Positions 61,228-64,000 of a DNA stretch of 64,000 bases are shown here, piece by piece. The notes beneath the pieces are model-generated. The model saw only the letters and a program-made list of their open reading frames with translations, was not told where the DNA came from and ran no database searches. A program made the position numbers and the translations under genes. The DNA comes from Microbacterium enclense. Lineage in GTDB: Bacteria; Actinomycetota; Actinomycetes; Actinomycetales; Microbacteriaceae. The first letter of the stretch is position 1. Each line of letters opens with the position of its first letter. The stretch covers positions 418,672 to 482,671 of the forward strand of contig NZ_KQ758467.1 in the NCBI RefSeq assembly GCF_001456955.1, read 5' to 3'.

Positions 61228-62298
61228 GTGAGTGACATCGACGAGCCTTCGCGCGGAGGCGACGAGGACGCACAACGCGCACCCCGCCGGCGACCCCTCG
61301 TCAGCCGCCGCACGCTGGTGTGGGCAGGGGTGGCGGTGGGAGGCCTCGCCGCCCTGGGCGGTGGCGCGCTGATCTACCGCGACATCCGTCGCTCGGCCGG
61401 CCCGGAGGGAACCTGGGTGGAGCTCAACCCGATCGTCCCGGTCCCGAGCGTCTCGCCGCGCGCGACGTCGCCGGCGTTCGAGCAACCGCTGGGCGAGACC
61501 ACCGTCGCGGTGTGGGCGCACGCCGACGACGACATCATCTTCGCCAATCCCCATCTCGCCGGGGTGATCGCCTCGGGGGCGACCCTGCGGACGGTCTTCG
61601 TCACGGCCGGCGACGCGGGCCGGGGCCTCGACTACGCGAAGCAGCGGGAGGCCGGCATCCGTGCCGCCTACGACCGGATGCGTGGCAGCACGTCGGCATG
61701 GGAGACCCGCGAGATCACGCTCCTGAGCGGAGCGCGCGTGACGCGTTTCGTGCCCGTGGACGACCCCCGTCTCTCGATCACGGTGCTGCGTCTGCCCGAC
61801 GGAAACCTGAGCGCCAAGGGTTTCCCGAGTACGGGGGATGCGGGGCTGACCCAGCTCATCAACGGGACCGTGCCGGCGTTGCGCCCGATTGATGACGGGC
61901 CGACCCTCGATGCGAGCCGCCTGGCCGAGACGCTCGCTGAGCTCATCCACGCGGGCAGTCCCCGGTCCGTGACGACGAACGTCCCGCACGAGAGTGCGTT
62001 CGCGAGAGGCGACCACCCCGACCACTCGTGCGTCGGCTCGCTGGTGCGGGCGGTCGCCCCCGCCGTCGGGGTGGCGGCGGAGGCGGTCACGTACTACATC
62101 GGCTACCCGTCGCAGCATCAGCCGGTGAACGTCGAGGGAGACGCTCTCGCGAGCAAGGTCGACGTGTATGAGACGTATGCGTCGCAGGATCCCGTCGTCA
62201 CGTGCGACACCGCGTCGGCGTGCCTGGCGCAGCCCGGCTTCGGACAGTGGCTGCGCCGGTCGTACGCGAAGGCGGAGAGCGAGCTGCAGCTGCGCTGA
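61228..62298 (+). CDS. exported PIG-L/LmbE-type deacetylase, copy 2
   Basis: Protein of 356 residues from the GTG at 61228 (GGAG 5 bases upstream). The N-terminus has a twin arginine before the hydrophobic helix (SRRTLVWAG, residues 26-34), so Tat export or anchoring is possible. The PIG-L motif is AHADDD (His98, Asp100, Asp101) with Ala in place of the usual Pro, and 'GDHPDHSCVG' further on. It is closely similar to copy 1 over the catalytic domain, suggesting duplication with later divergence of export signals. Confidence 0.85.
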   Translation: MSDIDEPSRGGDEDAQRAPRRRPLVSRRTLVWAGVAVGGLAALGGGALIYRDIRRSAGPEGTWVELNPIVPVPSVSPRATSPAFEQPLGETTVAVWAHADDDIIFANPHLAGVIASGATLRTVFVTAGDAGRGLDYAKQREAGIRAAYDRMRGSTSAWETREITLLSGARVTRFVPVDDPRLSITVLRLPDGNLSAKGFPSTGDAGLTQLINGTVPALRPIDDGPTLDASRLAETLAELIHAGSPRSVTTNVPHESAFARGDHPDHSCVGSLVRAVAPAVGVAAEAVTYYIGYPSQHQPVNVEGDALASKVDVYETYASQDPVVTCDTASACLAQPGFGQWLRRSYAKAESELQLR

Positions 62299-62435
62299 TC
62301 GGGCCGCGCGGCGCGGTCGGCGGCGGAGCACGGACCGGGCCGCGCGGTGGCGTCGATCGCGGCCGCGGTGGAGAGCGGACCGGGACGGAACGCGATTCGT
62401 GGGCTCAGCGCCCCGCCCCGGCGTGAAAGGGGAGG

Positions 62436-62855
62436 TCAGTCCTCCGAGACGGTGACGGTGACCTCGATGTTGCCGCGCGTGGCGTTCGAGTACGGGCAGA
62501 CCTGGTGGGCCTCGTCGGCCAGCTGCTGAGCGAGCTCGGGCTCGACACCGGGCAGCACGACCTCGAGGAGGACGGCGAGCTGATACCCGCCCTGGCCGTT
62601 CGAGCCGATCTGGACGCGTCCACCCACCGAGGAGTCCTCGAGCGTGACCTTGTGGCCGCGCGCGACGGCGTGCAGGGCGCCGTGGAAGCACGCCGCGTAG
62701 CCCGCGGCGAAGAGCTGCTCGGGGTTCGTGCCCTGGCCCGAGCCGCCCAGCTCCTTCGGGGGAGCGACCTCGAGGTCGATGAAGCTGCCGGCGGTGACGT
62801 GGCCGGTGCGGCCGTGGCCGGTGGAGACGGCTTCGGCGGTGTAGAGGGCTTCCAT
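62436..62855 (-). CDS. ohr: Ohr organic hydroperoxide reductase
   Basis: Protein of 139 residues of the OsmC/Ohr family. The ATG at 62855 is preceded by GAAAGGA at 7 bases. The two redox cysteines are Cys56 (AACFHGAL) and Cys120 (VCPYSNATRGN). It reduces fatty-acid and organic peroxides with lipoyl-linked thiols. It lies 32 bp after ohrR in the same direction, so the pair forms an operon behind an OhrR-type operator. Confidence 0.95.
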   Translation of the reverse strand: MEALYTAEAVSTGHGRTGHVTAGSFIDLEVAPPKELGGSGQGTNPEQLFAAGYAACFHGALHAVARGHKVTLEDSSVGGRVQIGSNGQGGYQLAVLLEVVLPGVEPELAQQLADEAHQVCPYSNATRGNIEVTVTVSED

Positions 62856-62887
62856 GGGGATTCCTTTCGTGGGGGTGGTGATCGTGC

Positions 62888-63367
62888 TCACGCGCGGGGG
62901 CGGGGGATGCCGGCGGCGGCGAGCACCGTGTCGGGGTGGTCGCGGAGATCTCTCATGGCCTCGGTGAGCTGGTGCAGGGCATCGATGAGCTCGCGCGCGC
63001 TGTCGGCGTCGGTCAGTCCGGCGCCGGCGGCGATGCAGCGCGGAACGTGGGCGAGCTCGGCTCGCAGTTCGTCGCCTCGGTCGGTGAGGGTCACCGTCAC
63101 GACGCGTTCGTCGTCACGGTCACGGGTGCGGGTGAGCAGACCGTTGGCCTCCATGCGCGCCAGCATCGGCGACAGGGTGCCCGAGTCGAGCTGGAGGGCC
63201 TCGCCGAGGGAGCTGACCGTCTGCTCGCCGTCGCCCCACAGCGTGACCAGCGCGATGTACTGCGGATACGTGAGATTCCACGGTTCGAGCAGGACGCGAT
63301 ACGCCTGAGCGGTGGTGCGATTCGCGGCGTAGAGCGCGAAGCAGACGAGGGCGTCGACGGCGGGCAT
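62888..63367 (-). CDS. ohrR: OhrR-type MarR peroxide sensor
   Basis: Protein of 159 residues from the ATG at 63367. Reactive Cys9 lies in VDALVCFALYAANR as in OhrR proteins. The winged HTH has 'SSLGEALQLDSGTLSPMLARMEANGLLTRTRDRDDERVV'. Oxidation of the cysteine by organic peroxides releases DNA. The leader is very short and has no ribosome box, so the mRNA may be nearly leaderless. It represses itself and ohr. Confidence 0.93.
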   Translation of the reverse strand: MPAVDALVCFALYAANRTTAQAYRVLLEPWNLTYPQYIALVTLWGDGEQTVSSLGEALQLDSGTLSPMLARMEANGLLTRTRDRDDERVVTVTLTDRGDELRAELAHVPRCIAAGAGLTDADSARELIDALHQLTEAMRDLRDHPDTVLAAAGIPRPRA

Positions 63368-63377
63368 GCGAGAAGCA

Positions 63378-63402
63378 TTGCACACAATTCAATTGTGCAC
63401 AA
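63378..63402. promoter_or_regulatory. OhrR operator (ACAATT-C-AATTGT palindrome)
   Basis: A 25-bp imperfect palindrome centred on 63390 has the core ACAATT-C-AATTGT known from OhrR boxes; outer arms match at 10 of 12 positions. It lies just before ohrR, over the presumed promoter. Confidence 0.82.
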
Positions 63403-63470
63403 TCAATGCGCCCGGTCGACGGGCGAGCGGGATGTCAACCCCTCCCGCGACACCTCCGGATCGAGTGAGC

Positions 63471-63617
63471 ATGGGCCGCATGATCAGCCGAAGCGACGCG
63501 AGCTCCACGGCACCATCGAACGTCACCCTCGATGGTGACCGCGACCTGCTCGCCATCAACGGGCATCACTTCGAGCTCGGCGGTGCCGTCGCCCCGCTCG
63601 GAGGCGACGCGGCCTGA
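63471..63617 (+). CDS. possible 48-residue peptide
   Basis: A short frame divergent from ohrR, ending 'RDLLAINGHHFELGGAVAPLGGDAA', has a balanced, protein-like composition. ATG at 63471 (or GTG at 63465) has no clear ribosome box. It may be a small gene or chance; no family is recognised. Confidence 0.35.
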   Translation: MGRMISRSDASSTAPSNVTLDGDRDLLAINGHHFELGGAVAPLGGDAA

Positions 63618-63662
63618 GCGCCTCCGGGTTCCGCGCTCGGGACCACCGCCCGCCCGTCGGCG

Positions 63663-64000
63663 TCAGTCGGCGACGGGCCCGTCGGACCCGCCCACGGGGT
63701 GTCGTGTGACGAGCAACTCCGCCACGCGTCGACGGTCCACCGTGCGCACCTGCAGCGTCGCCCCGTCGACCTCGACGGTGTCGCCCGCGCGCGCGAGCCG
63801 TCCGAGTCGCTCCACGACGAAGCCCCCGACGGTGTCGGCGGCGCCCCGGGGGAGCGTCACGCCGGTGGCCTCCTCGAAGTCCTGCAGGTTGAGACGGCCC
63901 TCGACGACGCCGTGCTCACCCTCGGCCAGCGGCTGCTCGGCATCCGTGTCGTACTCGTCGAAGATCTCGCCGACGACCTCCTCGACGAGGTCTTCCAGCG
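63663..64000 (-). CDS. CorC/HlyC (CNNM) family transporter, C-terminal part
   Basis: The last 112 codons of a gene that continues past the right edge. The visible part includes the end of the CBS region ('VGEIFDEYDTDAEQ') and the CorC/HlyC transporter-associated domain ('GRLNLQDFEEATGVTLP', 'ADTVGGFVVERLGRLARAGDTVEVDGATLQVRTVDRRRV'). Members are Na+/Mg2+-linked membrane transporters. Start and membrane part lie outside the window. Confidence 0.9.
   Translation of the reverse strand, partial: LEDLVEEVVGEIFDEYDTDAEQPLAEGEHGVVEGRLNLQDFEEATGVTLPRGAADTVGGFVVERLGRLARAGDTVEVDGATLQVRTVDRRRVAELLVTRHPVGGSDGPVAD

Noticed and set aside
62299..62435. Repeated CGGGCCGCGCGG after PIG-L copy 2
   Set aside because: Two short direct repeats in very GC-rich spacer without symmetry or gene context; no function can be argued.
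1..64000. Search for tRNA, rRNA, CRISPR arrays, insertion sequences and phage integration sites
   Set aside because: No cloverleaf with CCA end, no rRNA-like stretch, no spaced repeats and no transposase or integrase frame was seen. A covariance-model scan would be needed to exclude small RNAs.

Overview
The window reads as chromosomal DNA of a high-GC actinobacterium, most likely Microbacteriaceae and probably Microbacterium or a close relative. The grounds are the very high GC content, frequent GTG and occasional TTG starts, an F420-type luciferase-like oxidoreductase, three copies of a small protein family that I associate with Microbacteriaceae, and a levan gene cluster of the kind known from levan-forming microbacteria. 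No rRNA, tRNA, CRISPR array, transposase or phage gene was seen. One gene runs off the right edge, and a second may run off the left.

Region by region: (1) 0.2-7.6 kb holds a DUF4012 envelope protein, a coupled membrane protein/histidine kinase pair, a membrane glycosyltransferase and a response regulator. (2) 7.7-13.1 kb is mixed: two small paralogous proteins around a MarR regulator, a sigma factor reduced to region 2, a DoxX-like protein, a 2'-5' RNA ligase-like protein, two probable flavin or F420 enzymes, and a TerC gene behind what looks like a yybP-ykoY manganese riboswitch. (3) 13.2-30.9 kb is the outstanding locus, a fructan (levan) system. It has a secreted GH68 levansucrase, a Tat-exported GH32 resembling levan fructotransferase, a membrane-anchored GH32 in an operon with two cell-surface proteins, a CUT1 ABC importer, two cytoplasmic GH32 enzymes, a PTS EIIBCA permease and two LacI repressors. 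Operator-like palindromes sit on promoter elements. (4) 31-43 kb holds a TetR/MMPL pair, small membrane proteins, a lipase-like hydrolase, a transglutaminase-like gene behind a MarR gene broken by an in-frame amber codon, the third small paralog, an aldo/keto reductase, a DivIVA-like coiled-coil protein and a hairpin-rich 564-bp gap. (5) 43-58.5 kb carries exopolysaccharide functions: a large LuxR (LAL-type) regulator, a Wzz/BY-kinase, two polyprenyl-phosphate sugar transferases, a low-molecular-weight tyrosine phosphatase and a UDP-glucose dehydrogenase, with VanZ, UbiB-like and BrkB genes between them. (6) 58.8-64 kb carries two exported PIG-L deacetylase paralogs, small conserved proteins, an ohrR-ohr peroxide pair with a textbook operator, and the end of a CorC/HlyC transporter gene.

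The genes suggest a surface and biofilm lifestyle. Sucrose can be polymerised outside the cell to levan, trimmed at the surface, imported by ABC or PTS routes and hydrolysed inside. A separate EPS machinery with a tyrosine kinase/phosphatase switch probably builds a heteropolysaccharide that contains glucuronate or a related sugar.
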